A stretch of DNA of 64,000 nt from positions 806,001 through 870,000 of the forward strand of contig NZ_JALIRP010000001.1 of assembly GCF_022898935.1 (NCBI RefSeq). The letters are read 5' to 3'. The DNA is from Paenibacillus mangrovi (lineage in GTDB: Bacteria > Bacillota > Bacilli > Paenibacillales > Paenibacillaceae). Positions within the stretch are counted from its first letter, which is position 1, and each line of letters opens with the position of its first letter. Shown piece by piece: positions 54,494 through 63,509 of this stretch. Made by a program: the position numbers and the translations under genes. Below the pieces are notes generated by a model. It made no database searches and had not been told where the DNA came from. It saw nothing but the letters and a program-made list of their open reading frames with translations.

Positions 54494-55303
54494 ATGCGTA
54501 TGGGGAAAACGTCATATACGATTACGGTGTGTTCGGACTCCGTAGGGGAGACAGCGGAAGCAGTGGTCCGTGCGGCCATCCGGCAATTTGAAGCACCGCA
54601 GGTTAAGATAAAGCGGCACATGAATGTGCGAAATGAAGAGGAGCTTCGTCAGGTAATGGAAGAAGCCGCCGAGTCTGGGGGTTTTGTCGCATACACGCTC
54701 GTGCAGCCTGAATTACGAGCGGCCATTAAGGAGCAAGCCATTCACTTGAATGTGCGAATAGTAGATGTAATGGGACCGATGATTCAGGCTTTTGTTGATA
54801 CGTTCGCGGATGAGCCGAAGCGTTTGCCAGGCCTTCTTCATCGCCTGGATGCGGATTATTTTCAGCGCGTCGAAGCTGTGGAGTTCGCGGTAAAATGCGA
54901 CGATGGCAAGGATTTGAATGCGATTTTGAAGGCGGATATCGTATTACTTGGCGTGTCCCGCACATCCAAGACGCCACTCAGCGTTTTTTTGGCTCATAAG
55001 GGTAAGAAGGTGGTCAACTATCCGGTTGTGCCTGAGATTCAGCCGCCGGAGCATCTATATGGCATTTCCCCAGGCAAAATCATCGGTCTGACGATGAATG
55101 CCGAACATCTATTAAAAATTCGTTCGGAAAGATTGAAGGCGATGGGACTACCCTTGTTAGCAAGGTATGCTTCTTTGGATCGCATTGTCGAGGAATTAGA
55201 ATATGCCCGCACGTTGTTCGATCGTTTAGGCTGCCCGGTCATTGATGTCACAGACAAGGCAATCGAAGAAACGGCCGGCATCGTGATGGATCTTATACCT
55301 TAA
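54494..55303 (+). CDS. yqfL: PPDK regulatory kinase/pyrophosphorylase (PDRP, YqfL family)
   Basis: The 269-residue protein has the DUF299 marks: TVCSDSVGETAEAVVRAAIR at the start and a P-loop-like GVSRTSKTPLSVFLAHKGKK, followed by NYPVVPE. In this family one protein both adds phosphate from ADP to, and removes it from, the Thr next to the catalytic His of PPDK. Its target is encoded upstream, and ccpN lies between them, as ccpN-yqfL do in Bacillus. AGGAGG lies 4 bases before the ATG at 54494 and 10 before an ATG at 54500, so either start is possible. Confidence 0.9.
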   Translation: MRMGKTSYTITVCSDSVGETAEAVVRAAIRQFEAPQVKIKRHMNVRNEEELRQVMEEAAESGGFVAYTLVQPELRAAIKEQAIHLNVRIVDVMGPMIQAFVDTFADEPKRLPGLLHRLDADYFQRVEAVEFAVKCDDGKDLNAILKADIVLLGVSRTSKTPLSVFLAHKGKKVVNYPVVPEIQPPEHLYGISPGKIIGLTMNAEHLLKIRSERLKAMGLPLLARYASLDRIVEELEYARTLFDRLGCPVIDVTDKAIEETAGIVMDLIP

Positions 55304-55370
55304 ATAATTCGGTTCGAATAATTATTGTTTGAATCACTAAATAGAAAAGGAAAAGGGAGGGGAGCTGGAT

Positions 55371-56345
55371 ATGGATCGTCAGCTTGCTCTGGAAATTGCG
55401 CGTGTTACGGAGGCGGGAGCCTTGGCTTCGGCCTCTTGGATAGGCAGAGGTGACAAGAACGGTGCAGATTATGCAGCTACCTCTGCCATACGGGAAATGT
55501 TTGATTCGGTTCCGATCAATGGAACGGTGGTCATCGGTGAAGGTGAAATGGATGAGGCGCCCATGTTATACATCGGAGAGAAGGTTGGGAGCCTGATTGG
55601 ACCGGAAGTGGATGTAGCCGTTGATCCGCTGGAAGGAACGGAAGTTGTCGCAAACGGATTAAACAACGGCATGTCGGTTATAGCCATAGCGGAGAAAGGG
55701 AACTTATTGCACGCTCCGGATATGTATATGCAGAAGATGGCCGTTGGCCCGGCACTCGCCGGCCACCTCAACCTTGATGATCCGATTGAACTGACGCTGA
55801 AGAAGGCGGCACATAGACTCGGCAAGTCCGTGCAGGATCTAACTGTCATGATTCTTAAGCGTGATCGCCATAGCGAACAGATACAAACGTTAAGAAGCAG
55901 CGGAGTTCGGATTAAGCTGCTGGATCATGGCGACGTAGCCGGCGCCATTGTCACCGCTATCCCTGAATGCGGTGTCGATCTATATGTAGGTTCCGGCGGC
56001 GCTCCGGAAGGAGTGCTTGCAGCGGCGGCATTACGCTGTTTAGGAGGAGAGATGCAAGGCCGCTTGATGGTGCAGAATCATGCTCAATATGTTCGTTGCA
56101 CGAAAATGGGAATCCAGAATCCGGAGAGACTGCTAAGCATGCCGGAGCTTGTTGGCAACAGTGATATCATTTTTGCGGCGACGGGCATCACGAACAGCGA
56201 CTTGCTCAATGGAGTTCGGCATCTGCCTGGTAACCGTGTCGAGACCCATTCAGTCATCATGCGCGCCAACACCGGAACCGTGCGATATATCCGCAGCGTG
56301 CACAACATCCCCGCAAAATTGAAATACGCGGCCGGAATGAATTAA
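55371..56345 (+). CDS. glpX: Class II fructose-1,6-bisphosphatase
   Basis: The 324-residue enzyme has the GlpX motifs: ALASASWIGRGDKNGADYAA, VVIGEGEMDEAPMLYIGEKV, the metal motif VDPLEGTEVVANG and DLYVGSGGAPEGVLAAAALR. It hydrolyses fructose-1,6-bisphosphate, an irreversible gluconeogenic step. GGGAGGGG precedes the ATG by about 6 bases. It is the last gene before a terminator, 67 bases after the PDRP gene. Confidence 0.92.
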   Translation: MDRQLALEIARVTEAGALASASWIGRGDKNGADYAATSAIREMFDSVPINGTVVIGEGEMDEAPMLYIGEKVGSLIGPEVDVAVDPLEGTEVVANGLNNGMSVIAIAEKGNLLHAPDMYMQKMAVGPALAGHLNLDDPIELTLKKAAHRLGKSVQDLTVMILKRDRHSEQIQTLRSSGVRIKLLDHGDVAGAIVTAIPECGVDLYVGSGGAPEGVLAAAALRCLGGEMQGRLMVQNHAQYVRCTKMGIQNPERLLSMPELVGNSDIIFAATGITNSDLLNGVRHLPGNRVETHSVIMRANTGTVRYIRSVHNIPAKLKYAAGMN

Positions 56346-56371
56346 AGCCCGCAGTTTACAAAATTTAAACA

Positions 56372-56444
56372 AAACTCATGTTTGAGTTCGCGTGATGCTG
56401 GATCGATTGCTGCGCATCCTACGCGAATCATCATGAGTTTTTTG
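56372..56444 (+). terminator. Terminator of the gluconeogenesis cluster
   Basis: AAACTCATG (56372-56380) pairs with CATGAGTTT (56432-56440), with an inner CGCGT/ACGCG stem, and a T run follows. The long internal part is unusual but both arms are perfect. Confidence 0.75.
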
Positions 56445-56568
56445 TGTTTGGGTGCAAAAATCCGTGGAAGCAAGCTGCAGCTCGAATCTCTCTTTTGCTT
56501 TTGAGGATGAAGCCGCGTTCCTGTAAAATAGTGTATATGCCCAATACATAATGAAGGGATGATCGCAC

Positions 56569-57018
56569 ATGATTGACGTCTATCGAGCCACTGCCAATGA
56601 TCTGGATGATATCGCCGTATTGTTTAACGATTACCGGATATTTTACATGCAGGAGTCTGATCTGGAAGGAGCCAGAAGCTTTTTGACGGAACGGTTTACC
56701 AAAAAGGAATCGGTGCTGTTTGTAGCAAGAGAAAGGGACACCAACCAGGCAGTTGGCTTTACGCAGCTGTATCCGTCTTTCTCCTCGGTCTCTATGCAGC
56801 GGCTGTTTATATTAAATGATCTGTTCGTGGCACAGGAATTCCGCCAGCAGGGTACGGCCCGGAGGCTTCTCGAGGCTGCACGAGATTATGCTTCTGGTCT
56901 AAAGGTCAAGGGACTCGAGCTGTCCACCGCCAAAGACAATTTCACAGCTCAGCGTTTGTATGAACAGTTTGGTTTTGAAAAAGATCTGGAGTTTGTGCAT
57001 TATTTTCTACGCTTATAG
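56569..57018 (+). CDS. GNAT-family N-acetyltransferase
   Basis: The 149-residue protein has NDLFVAQEFRQQGTARRLLE (acetyl-CoA loop) and a C-terminal DNFTAQRLYEQFGFEKDLEF. The Q/R-x-x-G-T/x-A pattern is the usual motif A. The substrate is not known. The next gene starts 11 bases after its stop. Confidence 0.87.
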   Translation: MIDVYRATANDLDDIAVLFNDYRIFYMQESDLEGARSFLTERFTKKESVLFVARERDTNQAVGFTQLYPSFSSVSMQRLFILNDLFVAQEFRQQGTARRLLEAARDYASGLKVKGLELSTAKDNFTAQRLYEQFGFEKDLEFVHYFLRL

Positions 57019-57028
57019 GAGAGATCAG

Positions 57029-57574
57029 ATGGAACATACGTTAATATGGAAACGCCTTGACAGTACGGGAATGGAGTATTGCACCCATACGCTGGGAGAG
57101 CGGATAGGAATCATAGGCAAAGTGATACGTTCGCTGCCGGACGAAACCTCCTTTGTGGATTACAGCGTCACATGCGACGAGCAGGGAAATACCGAAATTG
57201 TAACGATCGAATACTTGCAGCAAAATAAAAAACAATCCATGCGGCTTGAGAAGGATTCGTATCATCGCTGGAAGCGTGATGGGATACATCTACCGGAGTT
57301 GGATGGGTTCAAAGACATCGACATCGGCGCGACCCCTTCCACGAACTGGCTCCCAATCCGAAGATTACAGCTTCAGAACGGAGAATCGGCGGAATTGACG
57401 GCAGCCTGGGTCCGTTTTCCCGAATTTGATGTACTGCCGCTTAAGCAGACCTATACCCGACTTGGCGAACATGAATATGAATACCGTTCCGTCAGCGGGT
57501 ATACTGCCCGGTTATCGACGGATGCTGAGGGCATTGTGCGGGAATATGAAGGCGAATGGACAGAGGGGAAGTAA
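57029..57574 (+). CDS. Putative glycolipid-binding family protein
   Basis: The 181-residue protein, beginning MEHTLIWKRLDSTGMEYCT, matches my memory of the PF06475 putative glycolipid-binding family: a soluble beta-rich protein with LEKDSYHRWKRDGIHLPELD, CTPSTNWLPIRRL-like sequence (here GATPSTNWLPIRRL) and WVRFPEFDVLPLKQTYTRLG. There is no signal peptide. ATG at 57029 follows AGGAGAG; the frame is open 23 codons into the acetyltransferase gene. The lipid-binding name is by family only. Confidence 0.78.
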   Translation: MEHTLIWKRLDSTGMEYCTHTLGERIGIIGKVIRSLPDETSFVDYSVTCDEQGNTEIVTIEYLQQNKKQSMRLEKDSYHRWKRDGIHLPELDGFKDIDIGATPSTNWLPIRRLQLQNGESAELTAAWVRFPEFDVLPLKQTYTRLGEHEYEYRSVSGYTARLSTDAEGIVREYEGEWTEGK

Positions 57575-57680
57575 AGGATAAAAAAAGGCTGGTAAGAATG
57601 AGTAAGAGGCGGTATGATATTGGAAATGAAATCCTCATATATCCAATTAAAATACTGTGAATTAATGGAGAAGCCTTGTT

Positions 57681-58175
57681 ATGAACAAAAAAAAGCTTAT
57701 TATACCGTTCATACTGCTTATCGTTTTACTGATACCTTTTGGCATGAGCTATTTCTCTTTTCAATCCCAGCAGATCAGCAACCAGGGGGAGAAGGAATTT
57801 ACTACGCGACTGGAAAAGGCCATTTCCCAAGGATCTGCATTCAAATTATCCGAGATAACCCCATTCGATTGGGACAGGGTTTATGTGTTCAAGCCGTATA
57901 CCACGAAAAGCGACATGGAGAAGATCACTGCAGTGTCGTGGAACACAAGACATACCTATGTTGGATACCTGCTTGACCGGACCTTTCTGGGGGAGTATCC
58001 ACTGGATGATGATTCCCTGAATAAGCTTGTGTTCATGAAAGACGGGAAGGTCGTACTTGATGTGACTTTTAACCGTGCGACAGCCGATTTTACGGGAATG
58101 AAGGAAACATGGTATGACAAAGACATTTGGCTGGGTTCCGAAGAGGGGAATCATGTTGTCATCTTCAGACCTTGA
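57681..58175 (+). CDS. Uncharacterised membrane-anchored protein
   Basis: The 164-residue protein has an N-terminal helix (IIPFILLIVLLIPFGMSYFS) and an outer alpha/beta domain with ITPFDWDRVYVFKPYT and LVFMKDGKVVLDVTFNRA. I know similar hypothetical proteins from Bacillaceae but no function. GGAGAAG is 9 bases before the ATG. There is no clear terminator behind it. Confidence 0.72.
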   Translation: MNKKKLIIPFILLIVLLIPFGMSYFSFQSQQISNQGEKEFTTRLEKAISQGSAFKLSEITPFDWDRVYVFKPYTTKSDMEKITAVSWNTRHTYVGYLLDRTFLGEYPLDDDSLNKLVFMKDGKVVLDVTFNRATADFTGMKETWYDKDIWLGSEEGNHVVIFRP

Positions 58176-58281
58176 GCGCGAAATGGGGTCGGGAAAAGCT
58201 CTCTTGGCGAGTATATTCGCGGAAAATCAAATATGATTTATAATTGAATGGTCAGTAAAGTACAACCGAGGAGTGAATCAA

Positions 58282-58773
58282 ATGACACAGACAGCATCAG
58301 CACCGGCCATAGAAGTTGCGTTATATACCATGTGTCTCGTCCAGGATGGGGACAAGGTGCTGCTCCTGAACAGGCCTAGCAAGCGCGGCTTTCCCGGTTA
58401 TATCGGACCAGGAGGCAAAGTGGATTTTCCGGAAAGCTTAACCGAAGGCGCCATCCGTGAAGTGCGTGAAGAGACAGGCTTAATCGTTAAGGACTTAATC
58501 TATAAAGGGCTGGATGAATTCGTGGATTCGTCCGCGAACTACAGATATATGGTATTCAATTATCTGGCGACTTCGTTTGAAGGAGAACTGCTGGAGAATC
58601 CGCCAGAAGGAGAGCTGCTGTGGGTTCCGATCAGCGAAGCTACTTCGCTTCCGATGCAGGATTGGTTCAAACGCCGTTTTCCTCTCTTTTTTGAAGATGG
58701 GACCTTCGAAATCCATGAAGCGTATGATATGGAGAGCAAAATAACGCTTAAGGAAAGTGTGAAGAAGCTTTAG
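58282..58773 (+). CDS. NUDIX hydrolase
   Basis: The 163-residue protein has an intact NUDIX box, GGKVDFPESLTEGAIREVRE followed by ETGL, matching GX5EX7REUXEEXGU. The flanking PSKRGFPGYIGPGG and GELLWVPISEA are typical of MutT/8-oxo-dGTP diphosphatase relatives, but the substrate cannot be told. ATG at 58282 is 8 bases from GAGGAG; a GTG at 58273 overlaps the site. Confidence 0.88.
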   Translation: MTQTASAPAIEVALYTMCLVQDGDKVLLLNRPSKRGFPGYIGPGGKVDFPESLTEGAIREVREETGLIVKDLIYKGLDEFVDSSANYRYMVFNYLATSFEGELLENPPEGELLWVPISEATSLPMQDWFKRRFPLFFEDGTFEIHEAYDMESKITLKESVKKL

Positions 58774-58964
58774 CCCTCTATAATAAGGCCAACTAACCGT
58801 GCTGGATTATATTTTCTGATTATTATGCGGTCTGTCTTCTGTGAAAGTTCGTCAATATACGTTTTTCTTATTGTTTTCATATACTTTTCACACGACTTTA
58901 CGATTTCTCTCACATGATTGGTCTGTAGTATTAAGACATACCCAATCGAGAGGAGTTTTACGAA

Positions 58965-59540
58965 ATGAACAAAACATGGTCCAAAAAATTGATGATTTCT
59001 GGTCTCACATCCGTACTTTTGCTTGCCAGCGCAGGAACAGCTGTCTTTGCCGATTCCGCCAAGCCTACCACTTCCGCTGCCAAAACACCTGCAAAAGTTG
59101 AACAGAAGGTTGAGAAAAATGCCGTCAAAGCACCAGTAAAGGCTGAAAAGAAAGCCGTTCAAACATCGGCAGCTGCCAAAACAACGGCAAATACCAAAAC
59201 TACTGCAAAAGCCAAAACAACTGCAAATTCCCAAACAACCGCTAAAGCCAAAAAGACATCTGCTCCAGCCAAAGCCGTTAAAACAACAAAATCAACAAAA
59301 CCTGTGAAAACAACAAAAGCAGCAAAGACAACAAAATCGGCAAAACCTGCGAAACATGAAAAAGTAACCAAAAAGGCAGTGAATGCCAAACACTCCAAAC
59401 ATAAAGTCAAAAAACATCATGTAAAAAAACATCATGTGAAAACACATCACGTGAAAGCAACCCATGTGAAAACACATAAAACGACTGCTAAAAAAGCAGC
59501 TCAAAAACCGGCTCAACCAGTGGTGAAAAAGAATAAATAA
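58965..59540 (+). CDS. Secreted Lys/Ala/Thr-rich low-complexity protein with His-Lys repeats
   Basis: The 191-residue protein has a clean signal peptide (cut near AVFADS). The mature part has almost no hydrophobic residues: Ala/Lys/Thr repeats such as AKTTANTKTTAKAKTTANSQ and KTTKSTKPVKTTKAAKTTKS, then HHVKKHHVKTHHVKATHVKT near the end. Its charge is strongly positive. It resembles histone-H1-like or wall-associated low-complexity proteins, and the His clusters could bind metal; both are inferences. GAGGAG is 9 bases from the ATG. A terminator follows and a two-component system is next. Confidence 0.75.
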   Translation: MNKTWSKKLMISGLTSVLLLASAGTAVFADSAKPTTSAAKTPAKVEQKVEKNAVKAPVKAEKKAVQTSAAAKTTANTKTTAKAKTTANSQTTAKAKKTSAPAKAVKTTKSTKPVKTTKAAKTTKSAKPAKHEKVTKKAVNAKHSKHKVKKHHVKKHHVKTHHVKATHVKTHKTTAKKAAQKPAQPVVKKNK

Positions 59541-59560
59541 GTTGTGAAAAATGAGAAAGG

Positions 59561-59590
59561 CGGGGAGACATTAGGTCTTCTCGTCTTTTT
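59561..59590 (+). terminator. Terminator after the Lys/His-rich gene
   Basis: CGGGGAGAC and GTCTTCTCG pair over 9 bases with two wobbles around ATTAG, followed by TCTTTTT. Confidence 0.72.
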
Positions 59591-59634
59591 GCTTCGCGAA
59601 GGGTAAAATAAAGAAAAAAACGGGAGGGATGGAG

Positions 59635-60336
59635 ATGGCCCATATTTTTGTCGTGGATGACGATTCCAATATACTGGAGCTCATTACGGAATACTTGCGT
59701 AAGGACGGATTTACCGTTTCGGCCTTCTCCGACGGCAGCAATCTGGTGGAGAATGTTCGAGCTGAGAAACCAGACTGTCTAATCCTAGATATTATGATGC
59801 CCGGCGTAAACGGACTTACCCTGCTGACATCCATCCGGACGTTTACGGAAATGCCCATTATCATGATTTCGGCGCGTGGTGAGGAGATGGACCGGATCAT
59901 TGGCCTGGAGCTGGGCTGTAATGATTTTTTGCGTAAACCGTTTCATCCAAGAGAGCTGATCGGACGGGTCAAGGGAATGCTGCGGCTTGTGCAGATGTAC
60001 CGCTCGTCAGAAGGAGAAGGCCAGGAAGCAGGCAAAGGTGTAAGCATCGGCAATATGACGCTGAATGAGGAATTCAGACTGGTACAGGTTGAAGGCCGGG
60101 AGGTGTCGTTCACTTCTCGTGAGTACGAACTGCTTGTGTTTCTGGCTAAACATCTGGAGCGGCCTTTCAGCAGGGAACAGCTCATCCAGCAAGTATGGAA
60201 ATATGATTTTATGGGGGAACCGCGGGTAGTGGATGATCTGGTGAAAAGGCTGCGCAAAAAGCTGAGTGATGCGGGCGCCGGGCTGCATATCGAAACCTTG
60301 TGGGGCTTTGGCTACAAAGTGACGGTGAAGGGCTGA
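59635..60336 (+). CDS. OmpR/PhoB-family response regulator
   Basis: The 233-residue protein has a receiver domain with IFVVDDDSNILELI, the phosphorylation Asp52 in CLILDIMMPG and the Lys in FLRKPFHPRELIGRV, then a winged-helix domain with REVSFTSREYELLVFLAKHL and VVDDLVKRLRKKLSDAG. ATG at 59635 is 6 bases from GGGAGGG; the ATG at 59629 touches it. Its stop overlaps the start of the kinase gene by 1 base (TGATG), so the two are coupled. Confidence 0.92.
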   Translation: MAHIFVVDDDSNILELITEYLRKDGFTVSAFSDGSNLVENVRAEKPDCLILDIMMPGVNGLTLLTSIRTFTEMPIIMISARGEEMDRIIGLELGCNDFLRKPFHPRELIGRVKGMLRLVQMYRSSEGEGQEAGKGVSIGNMTLNEEFRLVQVEGREVSFTSREYELLVFLAKHLERPFSREQLIQQVWKYDFMGEPRVVDDLVKRLRKKLSDAGAGLHIETLWGFGYKVTVKG

Positions 60337-61649
60337 TGCACACCATCCGGGGCAGAATTTTTACATCCCTAATCATCGTAATGATTTTCTCAGTACTTAC
60401 CACCGTCTTTCTTTTCAGCCGTCTTATTGACGGGATGCTGATGGATCAGGCGAAAAATCAGCTGCGGCTGCAAATGACCAAAGCCATCGATATTATCGAA
60501 GGAGGCAATGTAGGGGATTTGAGCACGGAGGATCTGGAACTACGGTTTCGGGACCGGATGTTCTATGCGGATTTTTTTGTCGTTGACTCTTCGGATAAAA
60601 TCATCGCTGCCGGTGATGACGCTATGGAAGGTAAGACCTTACAAGTTTCGATGAGCCCAAAGGATCATTTTTTTACTTTAAATGGTCAAAAGATGATGTA
60701 TACCCATCAAAAGCTGGATAAAGGCCTTCGGATTATTGTATATACGCCTATGGATATTTTGAAGGAGATTTCGGGCCGCGTCCTTCGCGTGTCTCTCATT
60801 TCCATCATTATCAGCTTCTGTGTCATTTTTGTCGTAGGGCTTTGGTTCGTCTGGAAGACGACCCGCCCGCTGCAACAGCTGAAGGAAGCGGTGAGCAGGT
60901 TCAATCCCAGCTACCGGAGCAAGGGGTTACCGGAAGGGGACACCTCGGAAATCGGCCAGTTGATCAATACCTTTTCCAGCATGTCCGGACGTATTCAGAA
61001 GCAGCATCAGCAGCAAATTGAATTTCTGCAGAACGTGTCCCATGAGCTGCGGACTCCACTGATGTCCATCCAAGGATATGCCTCAGCTGTTAAGGATCAG
61101 GTCGTGTCGGTAGAACATGGACTAAACGTTGTAACGGTGGAGTCGGAGCGGTTGATCCAGATGGTTGACCGGCTGCTGCAGCTGACACGGATGGAAACGG
61201 TTCAAGAGGAATGGAAGCTAACGGAAGTGGATTTGCAGGAGATGATGGAGTATGTTTATCAGCTGATGGCACCGGCCGTGGCAGAGCGGAATATCCAGAT
61301 TTCCTTGGACGCCGTTTCACTGGAAATGGCTGTGCCTGCCGAGCAAATCTTCCAGGTCGCGATGAATTTTATGCAAAATGCCATGCGGTATGCTTCACAT
61401 GAAGTCAGGCTCACGCTGGAGGAGGTTCCGGACGGATTCTGCATCAGAGTTGATGACGACGGGCCCGGGGTACCTATACAGGAGAGAGACTCCGTATTTG
61501 ACAGGTATTATACCGGACAGGCGGGCATAACGGGCATAGGGCTTGCGATTTGCAAACAGATTGCGGATCGGCTGGGAGCCGTGATTACCTGTACGGAATC
61601 AGTTATGGGCGGAGCTAGATTCAGTTTTGAATACAAGAAAACCTTATAA
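60336..61649 (+). CDS. Sensor histidine kinase
   Basis: The 437-residue protein has a membrane helix at about residues 9-31, an outer sensing loop (about 32-145), a second helix (ISIIISFCVIFVVGLWFVWK), a HAMP linker with RPLQQLKEAVSRFN, the phospho-acceptor helix FLQNVSHELRTPLMSIQGYA (His236), and an ATPase domain with NFMQNAMRYA, DDDGPGVP and TGIGLAICKQIADRL. It forms a pair with the regulator just upstream. The signal is unknown. Confidence 0.92.
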   Translation: MHTIRGRIFTSLIIVMIFSVLTTVFLFSRLIDGMLMDQAKNQLRLQMTKAIDIIEGGNVGDLSTEDLELRFRDRMFYADFFVVDSSDKIIAAGDDAMEGKTLQVSMSPKDHFFTLNGQKMMYTHQKLDKGLRIIVYTPMDILKEISGRVLRVSLISIIISFCVIFVVGLWFVWKTTRPLQQLKEAVSRFNPSYRSKGLPEGDTSEIGQLINTFSSMSGRIQKQHQQQIEFLQNVSHELRTPLMSIQGYASAVKDQVVSVEHGLNVVTVESERLIQMVDRLLQLTRMETVQEEWKLTEVDLQEMMEYVYQLMAPAVAERNIQISLDAVSLEMAVPAEQIFQVAMNFMQNAMRYASHEVRLTLEEVPDGFCIRVDDDGPGVPIQERDSVFDRYYTGQAGITGIGLAICKQIADRLGAVITCTESVMGGARFSFEYKKTL

Positions 61650-61767
61650 AGCCATGCCTCTAAATGACAGGAATATGATCTCTTGATTTTTATGCCGGAG
61701 ATCACTATAGTCAAACATAATACATTGACGATGGTTCGAAAATACGATTAGGGAAGAGGCTGAGAGT

Positions 61768-62292
61768 ATGGAGAAATGGATCGTCAGGAAGGCGGAAGAG
61801 AAGGATATCCATAGTTTGGCGAAGGTTCATATGGAGAGCTGGCTGACAACGTATCGCGGCATCGTACCGGATTCCTATCTCGACAATATGAAGCTGGAAT
61901 CACGGATCGAATTATGGACTCGGGTGCTTAACCCTTCGAATGAGACAGTGACCTTTGTGCTCGAGAATCCGGAAGGAGTGGTGAACGGCTTCATCAATGG
62001 AGGTAAAAGCCGGGAAACGGAACTGGATATTGAGGCCGAGGTTTATTCGTTATACCTTTTGGAAGAAGCCCAAGGGAAAGGGCATGGACGTAATCTCATG
62101 AAACGGTTGATCGGATATTTTCAGAAAGAAGGCTACCGTTCCATGCTGGTGTGGGTGCTTGAAGACAATCCGGCCGTGCAATTTTACAAAAAAATGGGCG
62201 GAAAGTTTCTAAAGCGCGGTAAGGTGGAAATTGCCGGAGAGCCGCTGCAGGAGCTGTGCTTCGAATGGAGAAGTCTAGAGGGATTTGAATGA
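61768..62292 (+). CDS. GNAT-family N-acetyltransferase
   Basis: The 174-residue protein has the full GNAT pattern: MESWLTTYRGIVPDSYLDNM near the N-terminus, then VYSLYLLEEAQGKGHGRNLM (acetyl-CoA loop) and VLEDNPAVQFYKKMGGKFLK. The WLTTYRGIVPDSYL pattern is common in a large group of small-molecule or protein acetyltransferases. The acceptor is unknown. Confidence 0.9.
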   Translation: MEKWIVRKAEEKDIHSLAKVHMESWLTTYRGIVPDSYLDNMKLESRIELWTRVLNPSNETVTFVLENPEGVVNGFINGGKSRETELDIEAEVYSLYLLEEAQGKGHGRNLMKRLIGYFQKEGYRSMLVWVLEDNPAVQFYKKMGGKFLKRGKVEIAGEPLQELCFEWRSLEGFE

Positions 62293-62346
62293 GAAATACA
62301 AAGTCGCGCTTGATAATCATCTTATTGGAGAGAGCGGTGATGAGCA

Positions 62347-62688
62347 GTGGATATCGGCAATCTGGTTATAGGAGTGATTGTAGGTCTGATATATTTCACA
62401 GTCGGGCTAGCGATGAAGATCAAACCTTCCCATGATATAAGCAGCCTGAACCGCCGATACGGAATATCTCGGCCAGCGGAGAGCGAGCATTTCTGGAGGG
62501 TGGCGGGCGGATATAGCGCCAATCTGATGATGCTGATCGGTGCGATCTTGATTGTTATCAGTGTTGTCTGCAGCTTATGGGTTCAGGGGACTGCCGGATT
62601 TGTTGTTATACTGGCGGCAGCGGTCGCATTGGCTGTTCTAATGATTGTTCTGGTTGAGCGCCGGTTGAGAAAAACCGCGAGAAAATAG
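62347..62688 (+). CDS. Small SdpI-like membrane protein
   Basis: The 113-residue protein has three predicted membrane helices and an inner loop SLNRRYGISRPAESEHFWRV, similar to the NxxYGxRT...W pattern of the SdpI/YhfL family (SdpI gives immunity to the SdpC toxin in Bacillus). The match is partial. The GTG start has GGTGAT 5 bases upstream. It overlaps nothing and lies 54 bases after the acetyltransferase gene. Confidence 0.6.
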   Translation: MDIGNLVIGVIVGLIYFTVGLAMKIKPSHDISSLNRRYGISRPAESEHFWRVAGGYSANLMMLIGAILIVISVVCSLWVQGTAGFVVILAAAVALAVLMIVLVERRLRKTARK

Positions 62689-62740
62689 GTGAAAATGGTA
62701 ATCCGAGATCACTGCGGGCAAAAGGCGAAAGGAGCAGACT

Positions 62741-63496
62741 TTGGACGATTCACTGCAAAAGGAACGGGAAATTATGAAGGTTTGTCTGCTCGCAGGGCAG
62801 ATTATGCTGCAAAGTGGGGCAGAAACCTACCGAGTGGAGGATACGATGATGCGTATCGCTTCATCATACGGTATTGATCATACGCACAGCTATATGACGC
62901 CTACCGGGATTATTTTCTCTCTAGAGGATCCGCAGCCGATGACAAGGCTCAACCGGATTACGGAAAGGACAACCAATTTATATAAAATCGATCGGGTGAA
63001 CAGTCTTTCCCGCCGTATCAGCGAGGGGGCACTGAGCATCGCTGAAGCGTACCGCGAGCTTCGGGAAATTGACCGTACCAAGGCCATTTATCCGCTGTGG
63101 CTGAACGTGCTTATGGCTGCGGTATCCAGTGGATGCTTCCTGATCATGTTTCGCGGCACATGGCATGATTTTATACCGGCTATGCTGGCAGGGGGGATCG
63201 GCTACTACTGCTCAGTGCTGCTTCACCGCCTGGTGCCGGTGAAGTTTTTTGCTGAATTTTCCGGAGCGCTCATGATTGGATTAAGCACCATATTCTTTGT
63301 CAAATACGGTTTTGGACAGGCGCGCGACATCATCATTATCAGCTCTGTCATGCCGCTCGTTCCCGGACTCCTCATTACGAACGCAATCCGGGATTTGATG
63401 GCGGGCCATCTGGTTTCTGGTTTGTCTAAAGGAGCGGAAGCTTTTATTACATCCTTTGCCATTGGCGCGGGAATCGCGTTTATGCTGTCGGTTTAA
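62741..63496 (+). CDS. ThrE-type threonine/serine exporter, large subunit
   Basis: The 251-residue protein begins with the cytoplasmic part of the DUF1212 family (LLAGQIMLQSGAETYRVEDT, MTPTGIIFSLEDP) and ends with five predicted membrane helices including LVPGLLITNAIRDLMAGHLV. In Corynebacterium ThrE both halves are in one protein; here the second half is the next gene. The TTG start has AAAGGAG 6 bases upstream. Serine/threonine as substrate is by family only. Confidence 0.88.
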   Translation: MDDSLQKEREIMKVCLLAGQIMLQSGAETYRVEDTMMRIASSYGIDHTHSYMTPTGIIFSLEDPQPMTRLNRITERTTNLYKIDRVNSLSRRISEGALSIAEAYRELREIDRTKAIYPLWLNVLMAAVSSGCFLIMFRGTWHDFIPAMLAGGIGYYCSVLLHRLVPVKFFAEFSGALMIGLSTIFFVKYGFGQARDIIIISSVMPLVPGLLITNAIRDLMAGHLVSGLSKGAEAFITSFAIGAGIAFMLSV

Positions 63497-63509
63497 TAGG
63501 GGGTTCATG

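Noticed and set aside
58774..58964. Possible riboswitch or leader in the gap before the Lys/His-rich gene
   Set aside because: The AT-rich stretch shows no stable paired elements or known riboswitch core that I can recognise.
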